Positions 1 to 8,495 of a stretch of DNA of 64,000 nt are shown here, piece by piece; position 1 is the first letter of the stretch, and every line of letters begins with the position of its first letter. The notes beneath the pieces were generated by a model. The model worked only from the letters and a program-made list of their open reading frames with translations, searched no databases and was not told the DNA's origin. Position numbers and translations under genes: made by a program. This stretch comes from Comamonas sp. GB3 AK4-5 (lineage in GTDB: Bacteria > Pseudomonadota > Gammaproteobacteria > Burkholderiales > Burkholderiaceae_C), in the NCBI RefSeq assembly GCF_041320665.1, contig NZ_CP166730.1, positions 2,604,001 through 2,668,000 on the forward strand. Reading direction: 5' to 3'.

Positions 1-446
1 CCGTTTTCCCAATACACCAAGGCCACCATGCCCTTGGGCTCCAGCGTGGCCTTGATGCGATCGCCCACGGGCCCATCCAGCAAGGCATCGGCCTCCTTGG
101 TGTTGTTGATCAAAAACGGGGTATCCCACAGCGCCATCTGCGGGGCCACACCCACCAGGGTGGCGGTGGAGCCCACCATCATCTCCTGGGCACCACCAAT
201 CAAGGCCTGCTGCATCTGCGTGTCCGAGCCCAGCGCGGCATTGCCGATGGCGCGGATTTTCATCTTGCCGCTAGTGGCCTTTTCCACCTCCTTGGCAAAA
301 AAGCGCGCCGCGCGGCCCTGGTTGGAGTCGTCCACCAGGCCGTAGCCAAAGCGCACGATGCGGGGTTTGAAGTCCTGGGCCTGTGCGGCCGTGGTGGCCA
401 TCAGTGCGGCGACTGCCACGGCGGCCAAAGCGAATCTGCGTTGCAT
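1..446 (-). CDS. dctP: TRAP transporter solute-binding protein DctP (partial)
   Basis: This is the first 148 codons of a periplasmic solute receptor for a TRAP transporter; the C-terminus lies beyond the left edge. The ATG is preceded by AAGGAG at a good distance. Residues 1-24 form a Sec signal peptide with a likely cut after AQA. The mature part has the DctP-type pattern of a beta strand (IVRFGYGLV), a helix with FFAKEVEKATSGK and then the IGNAALGSD and QQALIGGAQE segments typical of this family. It is the last gene of the gntK-dctQ-dctM-dctP run, so it should bind the substrate moved by DctQM. From the gluconokinase and the regulator upstream the substrate is inferred to be gluconate or a related sugar acid; the sequence itself does not show this. 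Confidence 0.88.
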   Translation of the reverse strand, partial: MQRRFALAAVAVAALMATTAAQAQDFKPRIVRFGYGLVDDSNQGRAARFFAKEVEKATSGKMKIRAIGNAALGSDTQMQQALIGGAQEMMVGSTATLVGVAPQMALWDTPFLINNTKEADALLDGPVGDRIKATLEPKGMVALVYWEN

Positions 447-533
447 GTCTGTCTCCTTATGCGGTGTGAAAAATGGGCTTTCCGCCTCTAATGCTTGTGT
501 ACAAAGCGTCGCGCGCTATAAAAAACAAAGCCA

Positions 534-1814
534 TCAATGCATCCACTGCAGCGGTGCCGTCACGATCTGCGGAAACAGCACCAGCAGCACGGCCAGCAGC
601 ACATAGGCCAGCAGAAAAGGCGTGGTGCCCTTGATCACGGTCTCCATGCGCAGCCGGCCCACGCCTGCCACCACGTTCTGCACCGTACCCACGGGGGGCG
701 TGATCAGGCCGATACAGCCCACATAGATGAACATGAAACCGAAGTACACCGGGTCTATGCCGGCCTTCACCGCCAGCGGGGCGCACACCGGGCCGAAGAT
801 CAAGATCGTGGGTGTCAAATCCATGGCCGTGCCCACCACCAGCAAAAACAGCATCATCAGCGCCATAAAGGCCATGGGGTTGCCCAGCACGCCGGAGAAG
901 GCATCGGCCAGCAGATTGGGCAGATCGGCCAGAGTGATCATGTAGGCCGTCACCGTGGCCGCACCGCACAGGAACATGACCACGGCCGTGGTCTTGGCTG
1001 CGGCCAGAAACACCTCGTACAACCGGGTCCAGCTCATCTCGCGGTAAACCACCATGGAGACAAACAAGGCATAGACCGCGGCCACCACGGCGGCTTCGGT
1101 AGGCGTGAACAGCCCGCCCTTGAGGCCGCCCAGAATGATGACGGGCATCATCATGGCCCAGAAGCTTTTGAGCAGTGCCTTGAGCCGCGCCCCCCAGCCT
1201 ATGCGCACGCCTTGAGCGAGCTGGTATTTGCGCGCAATCCACCACCAGGCAAAAACCAGGAACACGCCCATGATCAGCCCCGGCACAACACCCGACAGAA
1301 ACAGCTTGCTGATGGAGGTATTGGTGGTCACGCCATAGATCACAAAGGGCATGGAGGGCGGGATGATGGGGGCGATGATGCCGCCCGAGGCCAGCAGGCC
1401 TGCGCCGTAGCTGTCCGGGTATTTGTGGTCGCGCATCATGGGCAGCAAGATGGTGGCCAATGCGGCCGTGTCGGCAATGGCCGAGCCGCTCATGGAGGCC
1501 AGCAGCACGGCCGCGCCAATGGCCACATAGCCCAGACCGCCCCGGATATGGCCCACAAAGGCGCTGGCCAGATCGATGATGCGGCGCGACAGGCCACCGG
1601 CATTCATCAGCTCGCCCGCCAGAATGAAAAACGGCACGGCCAGCAGCGGGAAGTTGTCAAAGCCCGCCTGCAGGTTCTGGGCCAGCAGCTGGGAGTCAAA
1701 AAAGTCCAGATGCCACATCAACGCCACGCCGGTGAGCACCAGCGACTGTGCAATCGGCATGCCGATCACCATGCCGCCGATGAGCACGAAGAGAAAAATA
1801 AAGGTCACAACCAT
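534..1814 (-). CDS. dctM: TRAP transporter large permease DctM
   Basis: This 426-residue protein is the ion-coupled large membrane subunit of a TRAP transporter. It is hydrophobic throughout, with about twelve predicted membrane segments, and carries family blocks such as PFFILAGELMNAGGLSRRI near residue 60 and SGSAIADTAAL near residue 110, and the PPSMPFVIYG stretch near residue 150. Length is normal for DctM. It starts 33 bases after the end of dctQ and ends before dctP, so the three subunits are probably on one transcript with gntK. It works in the inner membrane with DctQ, fed by the DctP receptor. No truncation or frameshift is visible. Confidence 0.95.
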   Translation of the reverse strand: MVVTFIFLFVLIGGMVIGMPIAQSLVLTGVALMWHLDFFDSQLLAQNLQAGFDNFPLLAVPFFILAGELMNAGGLSRRIIDLASAFVGHIRGGLGYVAIGAAVLLASMSGSAIADTAALATILLPMMRDHKYPDSYGAGLLASGGIIAPIIPPSMPFVIYGVTTNTSISKLFLSGVVPGLIMGVFLVFAWWWIARKYQLAQGVRIGWGARLKALLKSFWAMMMPVIILGGLKGGLFTPTEAAVVAAVYALFVSMVVYREMSWTRLYEVFLAAAKTTAVVMFLCGAATVTAYMITLADLPNLLADAFSGVLGNPMAFMALMMLFLLVVGTAMDLTPTILIFGPVCAPLAVKAGIDPVYFGFMFIYVGCIGLITPPVGTVQNVVAGVGRLRMETVIKGTTPFLLAYVLLAVLLVLFPQIVTAPLQWMH

Positions 1815-1847
1815 GGTGCGCAGTCCCTATGCAATGCTTGGCAAGAT

Positions 1848-2363
1848 TCATTCGATATCGAGGAGGCCCGCATCGCGCTCCACCGCCGCGCCGCGGCGTA
1901 TATCGCGCGCCGCCACCACCAGCAGGCCCACGGCCAGCACCAGGGTGGCGGCAGCACCCAGGGCCAGCGGATAGCCCAGCACCGTGCTGTAGCTGGAAAG
2001 CCCGGCCACCACCTGCGCCCAGGAGCCCCACAGCAGCAGCACCATGCAGACCACCACCAGCAGCTGCGTCAGCCAGAACAGATAGCGGCGCGTCACCGGG
2101 CCCACGCGTGCGGTCACCAGGTCAAAGCCCAGGTGGCTGCCTTCAAAAGCGGCCACGATGGCGCCGATGGCCACCAGCCAGACAAACAACAGGCGGGAAA
2201 TCTCCTCGTACGACACCAGGCTGGTGTTGAACACATAGCGCAGCACCACGTTCACGAAGACGGCGACGACCATGCCGGCCAGGGCCGCCACCATCAACAC
2301 CTCGGCCATGCGCTGCAGGCGCGGTTTGGACTTGGTGGCAGTGGACATTTTTGGGGGATGCAT
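1848..2363 (-). CDS. dctQ: TRAP transporter small permease DctQ
   Basis: This 171-residue protein is the small membrane subunit of the same TRAP system. It has four hydrophobic segments (about residues 20-40, 55-75, 92-112 and 130-150) and the DctQ-type block NVVLRYVFNTSLVSYEEISR followed by an FVWLVAIGA segment. I chose the ATG at 2363 because GAGGAGG lies nine bases upstream; a second in-frame ATG at 2348 has no comparable site. The open frame extends farther upstream to 2468, but that part overlaps the end of gntK and is not needed. The gap to gntK is only 19 bases, consistent with co-transcription. Confidence 0.92.
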   Translation of the reverse strand: MHPPKMSTATKSKPRLQRMAEVLMVAALAGMVVAVFVNVVLRYVFNTSLVSYEEISRLLFVWLVAIGAIVAAFEGSHLGFDLVTARVGPVTRRYLFWLTQLLVVVCMVLLLWGSWAQVVAGLSSYSTVLGYPLALGAAATLVLAVGLLVVAARDIRRGAAVERDAGLLDIE

Positions 2364-2382
2364 GGCGTAAACCTCCTCGTAC

Positions 2383-2958
2383 TCAGGGGTGGGATGGGTG
2401 AGAGACGGGTGCAGCAGCCAACCAGGTGGTGACGCACTGCACGATGTCCGCCAGTGGCAGCGTGGCATCCACGCTCAGCACGCCGGGCTCGCCATCGGGG
2501 CGCTCCAGCGTGGCAAATTGGTTGGCCACCAACTCCGGGGAAAAGAAATGGCTGGCACGTTCACGCACGCGCTGCAGCGCGGTGGGGTAGTCAAGGTCCA
2601 GAAACACAAAGACCACAGGGCCCGCCCTCTTCGCCTCGTCTGGCCCGCTGCGCAGCTGCTCACGGTATTTGCGCTTGAGGGCCGAGCAGGTGAGCACCAC
2701 GCCTTGGCCCGGGGCAGCATGACCCGCTGCTGCCAGCAGCTGCACCAGGCGGTCCAGCCAGTCGGCACGGTCCTCATCGGTCAAAGCGATGCCCTCGCGC
2801 ATCTTGCCCACGCTGGTTGCAGAGTGATAGGCATCGCCTTCATGCAAGGCCCAACCCAGCGTATCCGCCAGCTGCTGGGCCACGCTGGACTTGCCGCAAC
2901 CGGAAACGCCCATGACGATCAGCGCCCTTGGCTGCAAAGTTTGGTTAGCGCTATCCAT
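2383..2958 (-). CDS. gntK: Gluconokinase (GntK family)
   Basis: This 191-residue enzyme should phosphorylate D-gluconate with ATP to 6-phosphogluconate, which enters the Entner-Doudoroff or pentose phosphate path. The P-loop GVSGCGKS is near residue 18, followed by the GntK blocks LHEGDAYHS, TDEDRADWLDRL, LTCSALKRKYREQLR and FSPELVANQFATLERP. Length fits bacterial GntK (about 175). The ATG at 2958 is preferred over an upstream open frame that begins at 3195, because the family homology starts directly after it. Codons 2 to 5 (D-S-A-N) are written with the sequence GATAGCGCTAAC, a LacI-type operator half of a pair in this promoter region. It leads the TRAP genes, which suggests that gluconate is the transported substrate. 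Confidence 0.93.
   Translation of the reverse strand: MDSANQTLQPRALIVMGVSGCGKSSVAQQLADTLGWALHEGDAYHSATSVGKMREGIALTDEDRADWLDRLVQLLAAAGHAAPGQGVVLTCSALKRKYREQLRSGPDEAKRAGPVVFVFLDLDYPTALQRVRERASHFFSPELVANQFATLERPDGEPGVLSVDATLPLADIVQCVTTWLAAAPVSHPSHP
2942..2956. promoter_or_regulatory. Putative LacI-type operator, copy 1
   Basis: The sequence TGGTTAGCGCTATCC has a palindromic TAGCGCTA core with the central CG typical of LacI-family sites. It overlaps the first codons and part of the start codon of gntK. An almost identical copy lies 219 bases away at 3161-3175, next to the regulator gene. Function is inferred from repetition, symmetry and location. Confidence 0.65.
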
Positions 2959-3160
2959 GGAGTGTAAAAAAAGGGCCAGCACGGAGGGTGCGGCGACCGG
3001 GTTGAAACCATGCCCCATGCGCGAAGTGGCATGGGGCTGCGAAGCTGTGCGTACGGCATGCATGGCGCTTGCCGTCACGCTGAACACAGCGTTGGAACCC
3101 AGCGCATTGGCGGCACATACCATGCACGCCGCTGCAAGAGAAAACGCTGCAACCATGAAC

Positions 3161-3175
3161 TGGTTAGCGCTATCA
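3161..3175. promoter_or_regulatory. Putative LacI-type operator, copy 2
   Basis: The sequence TGGTTAGCGCTATCA differs from the copy at 2942-2956 in the last base only. It sits 40 bases before the TTG start of the lacI-type gene in the divergent intergenic region. Two sites 219 bases apart would allow looping and control of both directions. Confidence 0.65.
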
Positions 3176-3214
3176 TAACTACGCCACTGCACCAACTCAG
3201 ACTAGGAAAATCCC

Positions 3215-4309
3215 TTGGCCAGCAAAATTTCGCCCACCGATCTGCTTCGTTCCACGGACAAAAACCGCTCGCCGCGTGCCAGCGGACGCGTCACGCTCAG
3301 CGATGTGGCCCAGAGCGTGGGCGTGAGTGCCATGACCGTCTCCCGCGCCCTGCGCGGCGAGCGGCGCGTGGACCCGAAGCTGGTGGCGCAAATCCAGGCT
3401 GCGGCCCAGCGCATGGGCTATGTGCCCGACCCTGCCGCCCGCGCCCTGGCCTCGCAAAAAAGCAGCCAGGTACTGGTGCTGGTGCCACTGCTGTCCAACA
3501 CCTTGTTTGTGGACTTGATCGAGTCCATCCACCGGGTGCTGTTTGCGGCCGGCTACCACGCGCTGATCGGCGTGACCCACTACGACCGCAGCGAAGAAGA
3601 GCAGCTGCTGCACACCTATTTGCCGCTGCGCCCGGCAGGCCTGCTACTCACCGGCTTTGACCACAGCCCGGCTGCCCGGGAACTGCTGGCGAGCAGCAAG
3701 ATTCCCTGCGTGCACATGATGGAGCTGAGTGCCGAAACCGATGCACCCCACCCCGCGCAGGAAGCCATGTCCTCTACACCTTGCGTGGGTTTTTCGCAGA
3801 CACAGGCCGGGGCGGCCATCACGCGCCACCTGCTGGAGCGCGGACACCGGCGCATTGGCTTTTGCGCAGGCCAGCTGGATGCGCGGGTGATGCAGCGCGC
3901 GGCCGGATGGCGTGCCGAGCTGGAGCAGCAAGGCCTGTACGAGCCGTCGCTGGAGATACTCAGCCCCCAGCCCACGTCCATGGCCCTGGGTGCCGAGCTG
4001 CTGGCGCAGGCATTGCAGCGCCGCCCCGATATGGACGCCCTCTTCTTCTGCAACGACGACATCGCCCAGGGTGCGCTGCTGGAAGCCTTGCGCCGCGGCA
4101 TTCCCGTGCCCGAGCGCCTGGCCATTGTGGGCTTCAACGACCTACCCGGCAGCGACCAGATGCTGCCGCCGCTGACCACGGTGCGCACGCCACGGGGCGC
4201 CATTGGCGCCGAGTCCGCACAGATGCTGCTCTCGCTGATGCAGGGCAAGCCTGTTGCGCAGCCCCGGCTGGACCTGGGCTATACGCTGGTGGTGCGACAA
4301 AGCAGCTAG
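3215..4309 (+). CDS. LacI-family regulator, probable gluconate repressor
   Basis: This 364-residue protein has an N-terminal LacI helix-turn-helix (about residues 25-48, VTLSDVAQSVGVSAMTVSRAL, followed by the YVPDPAARALAS hinge segment) and a periplasmic-binding-protein-like effector domain to the end (FFCNDDIAQGALLEAL, IVGFNDLPGSDQMLPPLTTVR). It starts with TTG, supported by AGGAAA six bases upstream and by the lack of an ATG in the right place. It is divergent from gntK and the TRAP genes. The family (GntR of gluconate systems) releases DNA on binding gluconate or 6-phosphogluconate. The two TGGTTAGCGCTATC repeats between the genes are its likely operators. The exact effector is inferred. 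Confidence 0.9.
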   Translation: MASKISPTDLLRSTDKNRSPRASGRVTLSDVAQSVGVSAMTVSRALRGERRVDPKLVAQIQAAAQRMGYVPDPAARALASQKSSQVLVLVPLLSNTLFVDLIESIHRVLFAAGYHALIGVTHYDRSEEEQLLHTYLPLRPAGLLLTGFDHSPAARELLASSKIPCVHMMELSAETDAPHPAQEAMSSTPCVGFSQTQAGAAITRHLLERGHRRIGFCAGQLDARVMQRAAGWRAELEQQGLYEPSLEILSPQPTSMALGAELLAQALQRRPDMDALFFCNDDIAQGALLEALRRGIPVPERLAIVGFNDLPGSDQMLPPLTTVRTPRGAIGAESAQMLLSLMQGKPVAQPRLDLGYTLVVRQSS

Positions 4310-4741
4310 GCCTGCGGCTTTGTCGCATGCATTTTCATAGCACCCTTCGCTGACCCATACAGCGCTGAGGGAGGAAGACACGCGAACTTTTCTGGTACGC
4401 CAAGGCTGGGCGAGACCAGAGCCACGGCCACAGCGCCTGTGCGCATTTCGCCCTCGTACATGACCGTACGCATGGGCGCAGGACAAGGCTCGGCCGCCTT
4501 GTCCATGTGCGGCGCGCCCGCCCAGCCTTTGGGACTGGCTGGACGGGCTTCCCCGCCCCAACTCGGCCCACCCACAATCTGAAACATCAAAAAATCCGTG
4601 CCTCTTGGCCAGAGAACAAGCGGATATCGCGTAGGAGGAGACGCTCCCTTGGCGCTGCTCCAGACCGTTCAGACCATGCGTACCTTGCTGCCTTCGTACG
4701 TTGCTTGCCGGCCGCAAGCCTTGCCTTAAAGGATCTGCTCT
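4310..4741. other. Intergenic stretch without a supported gene
   Basis: I see no convincing gene here. Short frames exist on both strands, but none has a good ribosome binding site or recognisable family blocks. The last 20 bases hold the weak ribosome binding site of the chemoreceptor gene (AAAGGAT). The promoter of that gene should lie here, but no clear sigma-70 or sigma-28 site stands out. Confidence 0.5.
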
Positions 4742-6493
4742 ATGTTTCAAGGATTAAGGGTGTCAACCAAGTTGCTGTGGGGCTTTTCCATAGTCGCTCT
4801 CATTGGCGCTGTGGTTGGTCTCTTTGCCGCCTACAACATCGTCAAGATCGGCGATGGTGCCCAACACCTGCACGAGTACGACCTGATGGGTATTTCCTAT
4901 GCCAAGGAAGCCAATATCGACCTCATCTACATCAACCGCTCCATGCGCGATGCCATCCTGGCAACCACGGCCGAGCAACGCAGCAGCGCCCTCAAAAGCA
5001 TTGATGACAACATCGCCCTGACCTTGTCCAACCTGGAAAAAGCCAGGCCGCTTTTCTGGTCGGACGCCGGCAAGGAAGCCTTTGACAAGATCGACGGCTC
5101 CTGGAAGACCTATATCGAGCATGTGGCCCAAGTCAAGGCGCTGGTCAGCTCCGCCCCGCTGGGCCAGCAGTCCGAAGCGGTCGGCCTGGTGTTCGGTCCC
5201 TTCCTGGCCCAGGCCCAGACCCTGGACGACCAGATCACAGCCTCCACCAAGGTGAAAGAAGAAAACGCCATCCTCTACGCCAAACGAAGTGCACAGACCG
5301 CCAGCTTTGTGACCTGGGCCGTGGTGGGGGGCAGCCTTTTTGCCTTGGTGCTCGGGATTGTCATCGGCATTTTGTTTTCCCGCGGACTCATGCGGCAGCT
5401 CGGTGGCGAGCCCGCCCATGCCGTTGCCATCGCCTCCCGCATTGCCGAGGGCGACCTCAGCCACTCACCCCAGGTCAAGCCCGGGGACAGCAGCAGCATC
5501 ATTGCCGCTCTCAAGGCCATGCAGGAGCAGCTCAAAAGCGTGGTCAGCCAGGTGCGCACCAGCAGCGACAACATCGCCACCGGCTCCACGCAAATTGCCA
5601 GCGGCAATGCCGATTTGAGCCAGCGCACCGAAGAGCAGGCCGGAGCGCTGGAGCAGACCGCCGCCACCATGGAAGAGCTCAGCAGCACCGTGCGCAACAA
5701 CGCCGACAATGCCAAACAGGCCAACCAGCTGGCCCAGGGCGCGGCCACCATCGCCAGCCAGGGCCGGCAGGTGGTGGACCAGGTGGTCAACACCATGCAA
5801 GGCATCAGCGAAAGCAGCCGCAAGATCGGCGACATCATCGGTGTCATCGACTCCATCGCCTTCCAGACCAATATCCTGGCGCTGAACGCGGCCGTGGAAG
5901 CCGCCCGCGCCGGCGAGCAAGGTCGCGGCTTTGCCGTGGTGGCCGGCGAAGTGCGCACCCTGGCCCAGCGCAGCGCCGAAGCGGCCAAGGAAATCAAGGC
6001 CTTGATTGGCCGCAATGTGGAGCATGTGGAGCAAGGCACGGCCCTGGTCGATCAGGCCGGCAAGACCATGGGTGAGATCGTGGGCTCCATCCACCGCGTC
6101 AGCGACATCGTGGCCGAGATCTCTTCCGCCACCACCGAGCAAAGCGACGGCATAGACCAGGTGGGCAATGCCGTCACGCAGATGGACCAGGTCACCCAGC
6201 AGAACGCGGCCCTGGTGGAAGAAAGCGCCGCCGCCGCCGAAGGCCTGCGCACCCAGGCCCAGCAACTGGTGCAAGTGGTCTCGGTGTTCAAGCTGGATGA
6301 CGCCGGCTTTCTGTCCACCCCCTCGCCCATGGCACCCGCCAGCGTCAAGCGCAGCGTGGGCAGCAAACCCGCTCTCAAAACCGCGGCCAAGCCCATCGCA
6401 AAAGCTCCGGCCAAAACCCCAGCCATTGCCAGATCGGCTGCGCCCAGCGTGCCTGCCGCAGCGGGCGCTGATGATGATTGGGTGGCGCTCTAA
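4742..6493 (+). CDS. Methyl-accepting chemotaxis protein
   Basis: This 583-residue chemoreceptor senses a ligand in the periplasm and controls CheA through its cytoplasmic tip. Residues 10-32 and about 190-212 are membrane segments; the part between them (about 33-188) is helical and of the size of a four-helix-bundle ligand domain. A HAMP segment follows ([23 protein letters not shown]). The signalling domain carries the conserved hairpin tip ([19 protein letters not shown], then [16 protein letters not shown]). The tail is rich in Ala, Lys and Pro and ends with DDDWVAL, an acidic-Trp end reminiscent of the tethers that bind CheR in other receptors. It is a single gene followed by a strong terminator. 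The ligand is not predictable. Confidence 0.95.
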   Translation: MFQGLRVSTKLLWGFSIVALIGAVVGLFAAYNIVKIGDGAQHLHEYDLMGISYAKEANIDLIYINRSMRDAILATTAEQRSSALKSIDDNIALTLSNLEKARPLFWSDAGKEAFDKIDGSWKTYIEHVAQVKALVSSAPLGQQSEAVGLVFGPFLAQAQTLDDQITASTKVKEENAILYAKRSAQTASFVTWAVVGGSLFALVLGIVIGILFSRGLMRQLGGEPAHAVAIASRIAEGDLSHSPQVKPGDSSSIIAALKAMQEQLKSVVSQVRTSSDNIATGSTQIASGNADLSQRTEEQAGALEQTAATMEELSSTVRNNADNAKQANQLAQGAATIASQGRQVVDQVVNTMQGISESSRKIGDIIGVIDSIAFQTNILALNAAVEAARAGEQGRGFAVVAGEVRTLAQRSAEAAKEIKALIGRNVEHVEQGTALVDQAGKTMGEIVGSIHRVSDIVAEISSATTEQSDGIDQVGNAVTQMDQVTQQNAALVEESAAAAEGLRTQAQQLVQVVSVFKLDDAGFLSTPSPMAPASVKRSVGSKPALKTAAKPIAKAPAKTPAIARSAAPSVPAAAGADDDWVAL

Positions 6494-6519
6494 ACCGCCC
6501 CTTCCAACGCTTTCCCCTG

Positions 6520-6546
6520 CCAGCACCTTGGGTGCTGGTTTTTTTT
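6520..6546 (+). terminator. Rho-independent terminator after the chemoreceptor gene
   Basis: CCAGCACC and GGTGCTGG form a perfect eight-base stem around a TTG loop, followed by eight T residues. It begins 27 bases after the stop codon. Confidence 0.93.
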
Positions 6547-6574
6547 CGCCCTTTGCCGCCTACGGCACCGCCAT

Positions 6575-6868
6575 CTACAGTGTCGCCACCCGTTCCGGAA
6601 AAGCCTTGCCCCAGGTGCGCAGCTCGTAATGGCGTGCGCCACGCAAAAAATACGGGTCTTGTTCCACCAGTTGCACGGCCCGTTCGCGGCCGGACACCTC
6701 GAGCACCCACAGCCCGCCGACATAGTCCCCCTCCGGACTGTGGCGACAGCCCCCGGCCAGCACGATCTCGCTGGCGTGCTGGTCCAGATAGGCAAGATGC
6801 GCCTCGGCCAGCTCGGCACGCACCTGCAGCATGGCGGGGGTGTCGGTGAACACTGCTATCCAACGCAT
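6575..6868 (-). CDS. YciI family protein
   Basis: This 97-residue protein fits the YciI fold (small ferredoxin-like dimers, often with a His-Asp pair). Visible blocks are HLAYLDQHASEIVLAG near residue 25, GGLWVLEVSGRERAVQLVEQDPY near residue 50 and the ending YELRTWGKAF. The biochemical role of this family is mostly unknown. It is the last gene of the minus-strand group that starts with methylmalonyl-CoA mutase and lies 34 bases after the epimerase-like gene, so it may be read with it. Direction and end are consistent with the terminator of the convergent chemoreceptor gene. Confidence 0.85.
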   Translation of the reverse strand: MRWIAVFTDTPAMLQVRAELAEAHLAYLDQHASEIVLAGGCRHSPEGDYVGGLWVLEVSGRERAVQLVEQDPYFLRGARHYELRTWGKAFPERVATL

Positions 6869-6902
6869 CTCAGAGCTCCTGGTTGAAGAGGCTTAAAGGA
6901 GC

Positions 6903-7367
6903 TTAACCCAGGGCCGCAATCACCTCGGCAGGTGCCTGCACCAGCTCGATCAGCACACCCTCGCCGGCGATGGGAAATTCATCATTGCTCTTGGGGTGCA
7001 AAAACGTGATGTCATAGCCGGCCGCGCCCTTGCGTATGCCACCCGGGGCAAAGCGCACGCCATTGGCCGTCAGCCAGTCCACGGCCTTGGGCAGGTCGTC
7101 AATCCACAGGCCGATATGGTTCAGCGGCGTGGCGTGCACGGCAGGTTTTTTGTCAATGTCCATGGGCTGCATGATGTCGACTTCCACCTTCATCGCGCCC
7201 TGGCCCATGGCCAGAATGTCTTCGTCCACATTCTCGCGCTCGCTTTGGAAGGTGCCGGTCTGCGTCAGGCCCAGCATGTCCACCCACAGTTTTTTCATGC
7301 GGGACTTGTCCGTGCCGCCGATGGCGACTTGCTGGATGCCGAGGACTTTGAAAGGACGGGTGCTCAT
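6903..7367 (-). CDS. VOC family protein, probable methylmalonyl-CoA epimerase
   Basis: This 154-residue protein has two vicinal-oxygen-chelate half-domains. The first begins [19 protein letters not shown]; the second contains [18 protein letters not shown], then ITFLHPKS and ends [10 protein letters not shown]. The HPKS and GVLIEL blocks are typical of methylmalonyl-CoA epimerase, which converts the S to the R isomer between propionyl-CoA carboxylase and the mutase. Candidate metal ligands are the His in the half-domain starts and the Glu in GVLIEL. The first strand has Gln-Val-Ala in place of the usual His-Val-Ala, so one metal ligand may differ. Genes for both neighbouring steps are in the same cluster, which supports the call; a glyoxalase of other specificity remains possible. 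Confidence 0.7.
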   Translation of the reverse strand: MSTRPFKVLGIQQVAIGGTDKSRMKKLWVDMLGLTQTGTFQSERENVDEDILAMGQGAMKVEVDIMQPMDIDKKPAVHATPLNHIGLWIDDLPKAVDWLTANGVRFAPGGIRKGAAGYDITFLHPKSNDEFPIAGEGVLIELVQAPAEVIAALG

Positions 7368-7454
7368 GTGAATGCTCCTGGATTGGGAGCTTCCAACGCT
7401 GATTGAATATGCGTTAGAAGCCTGTTTTTCATAAATTGCAGCCGCCCGGTCGGC

Positions 7455-8291
7455 TCACACCTCGCCCAGCAACCAACTGCTGCCGGCGGCAAAGTATTCG
7501 CGCAGCCAGGCGTTGTAGCGTGTGGCCAGCGGCGTGGGAGCGGCCACGGGCAGCATGCCGGACAGGCCTTGCTGGCGGGCAATGCCCATGGCGCGCATCA
7601 AGTGAAAGTCGCTGCTGACCAGGGCCATGGGGGCGCTGGCCTCCACGCCGCGGGCCTGCAGCAGCGGACGGCTGAGCTGCAGATTCAGCTCGGTGCTGGT
7701 GCTTTCGCCCTCGATCACCAGCCGTTCGGGCCCTATGCCGTGTTCGAGCAAATAGCGCGCCATCACGGCGCCTTCGCTCTCCGTCTCGCCCCAGTCCACC
7801 CCGCCGCACACGGCAATCAAGGCCGTGGGCTGCAGCCGGGCAAGTTGGGCGGCCGTATCCAGCCTGCGGGCCAGCACCGGGCGCGGCCTGCCATCCTTGG
7901 TGCCACTGCCCAGCACCACAATGGCTTCCACAGCCGGCACCTGGGCGGGCTGCAGGCCCTGGCCCAGCATCTGGCTCCAGAACACCAGCACGCTGAGCAC
8001 CCACAGCGCAAAAGCACTCCAGCCCAAGGTCCACCAGCGGGCATTCGCACGGCGCTCATGGCGCCAGCGCTGCAAGCCCGTCCAGAAGCAGACGATCAAC
8101 AGCGCCGCCGTGCCCAGGATGGCGGGAATGAGCACGCCAACATTGAAATGGCCCGAAGCCATCAACACCAGGGCGTTGCCCAGCATGGCGACACCTGCCA
8201 GGGCCAGCAGCCAGCGCTGCAGCCTTTGCCAGGGGTTGCGCCTTGCGGAAGGGCCAGAAGACAAAGTGGCCAGAGGGGCTTTCAAATACAT
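7455..8291 (-). CDS. YdcF/DUF218 family membrane protein
   Basis: This 278-residue protein has about three to four N-terminal membrane segments (roughly residues 20-105) and a DUF218 domain (about 120-270) with VEAIVVLGSG, DTAAQLARL, AVCGGVDWGETESEGAVMARYLLEHGI, IEGESTSTELNLQLSRPLL and VSSDFHLMRA. YdcF-type proteins are linked to envelope metabolism, some binding S-adenosylmethionine; the reaction is unknown. I chose the ATG at 8291; an in-frame TTG at 8384 would add 31 residues lacking family character. It lies downstream of pccA in the propionate cluster, but a functional link is not evident. Confidence 0.82.
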   Translation of the reverse strand: MYLKAPLATLSSGPSARRNPWQRLQRWLLALAGVAMLGNALVLMASGHFNVGVLIPAILGTAALLIVCFWTGLQRWRHERRANARWWTLGWSAFALWVLSVLVFWSQMLGQGLQPAQVPAVEAIVVLGSGTKDGRPRPVLARRLDTAAQLARLQPTALIAVCGGVDWGETESEGAVMARYLLEHGIGPERLVIEGESTSTELNLQLSRPLLQARGVEASAPMALVSSDFHLMRAMGIARQQGLSGMLPVAAPTPLATRYNAWLREYFAAGSSWLLGEV

Positions 8292-8495
8292 AAGGGAGCG
8301 GGTGCACAGAGGGTGCGCAGGAGGCGATAAAGGGTGAGAAATGGAGGGTTCTGCACGCGGCGCGCCGCGTGAACCTGCATCCAATTGTCACACGCGCCTG
8401 AAGAAAAGCCCGCGTGGCGATCGCCACACGAGCTCCTCAGAGAACAGAACGTGGCGATGCTTGGGGCCATGTCGGCACCGCCACGCCTGCCGCCA

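Noticed and set aside
537..2432. Long open frame on the plus strand over the TRAP genes
   Set aside because: It is antisense to dctM and dctQ, is rich in His and Gln as expected from reversed GC-rich coding DNA, and shows no family blocks.
4306..4590. 94-codon minus-strand frame between the LacI-type gene and the chemoreceptor
   Set aside because: No ribosome binding site or family block, and it overlaps the end of the regulator gene.
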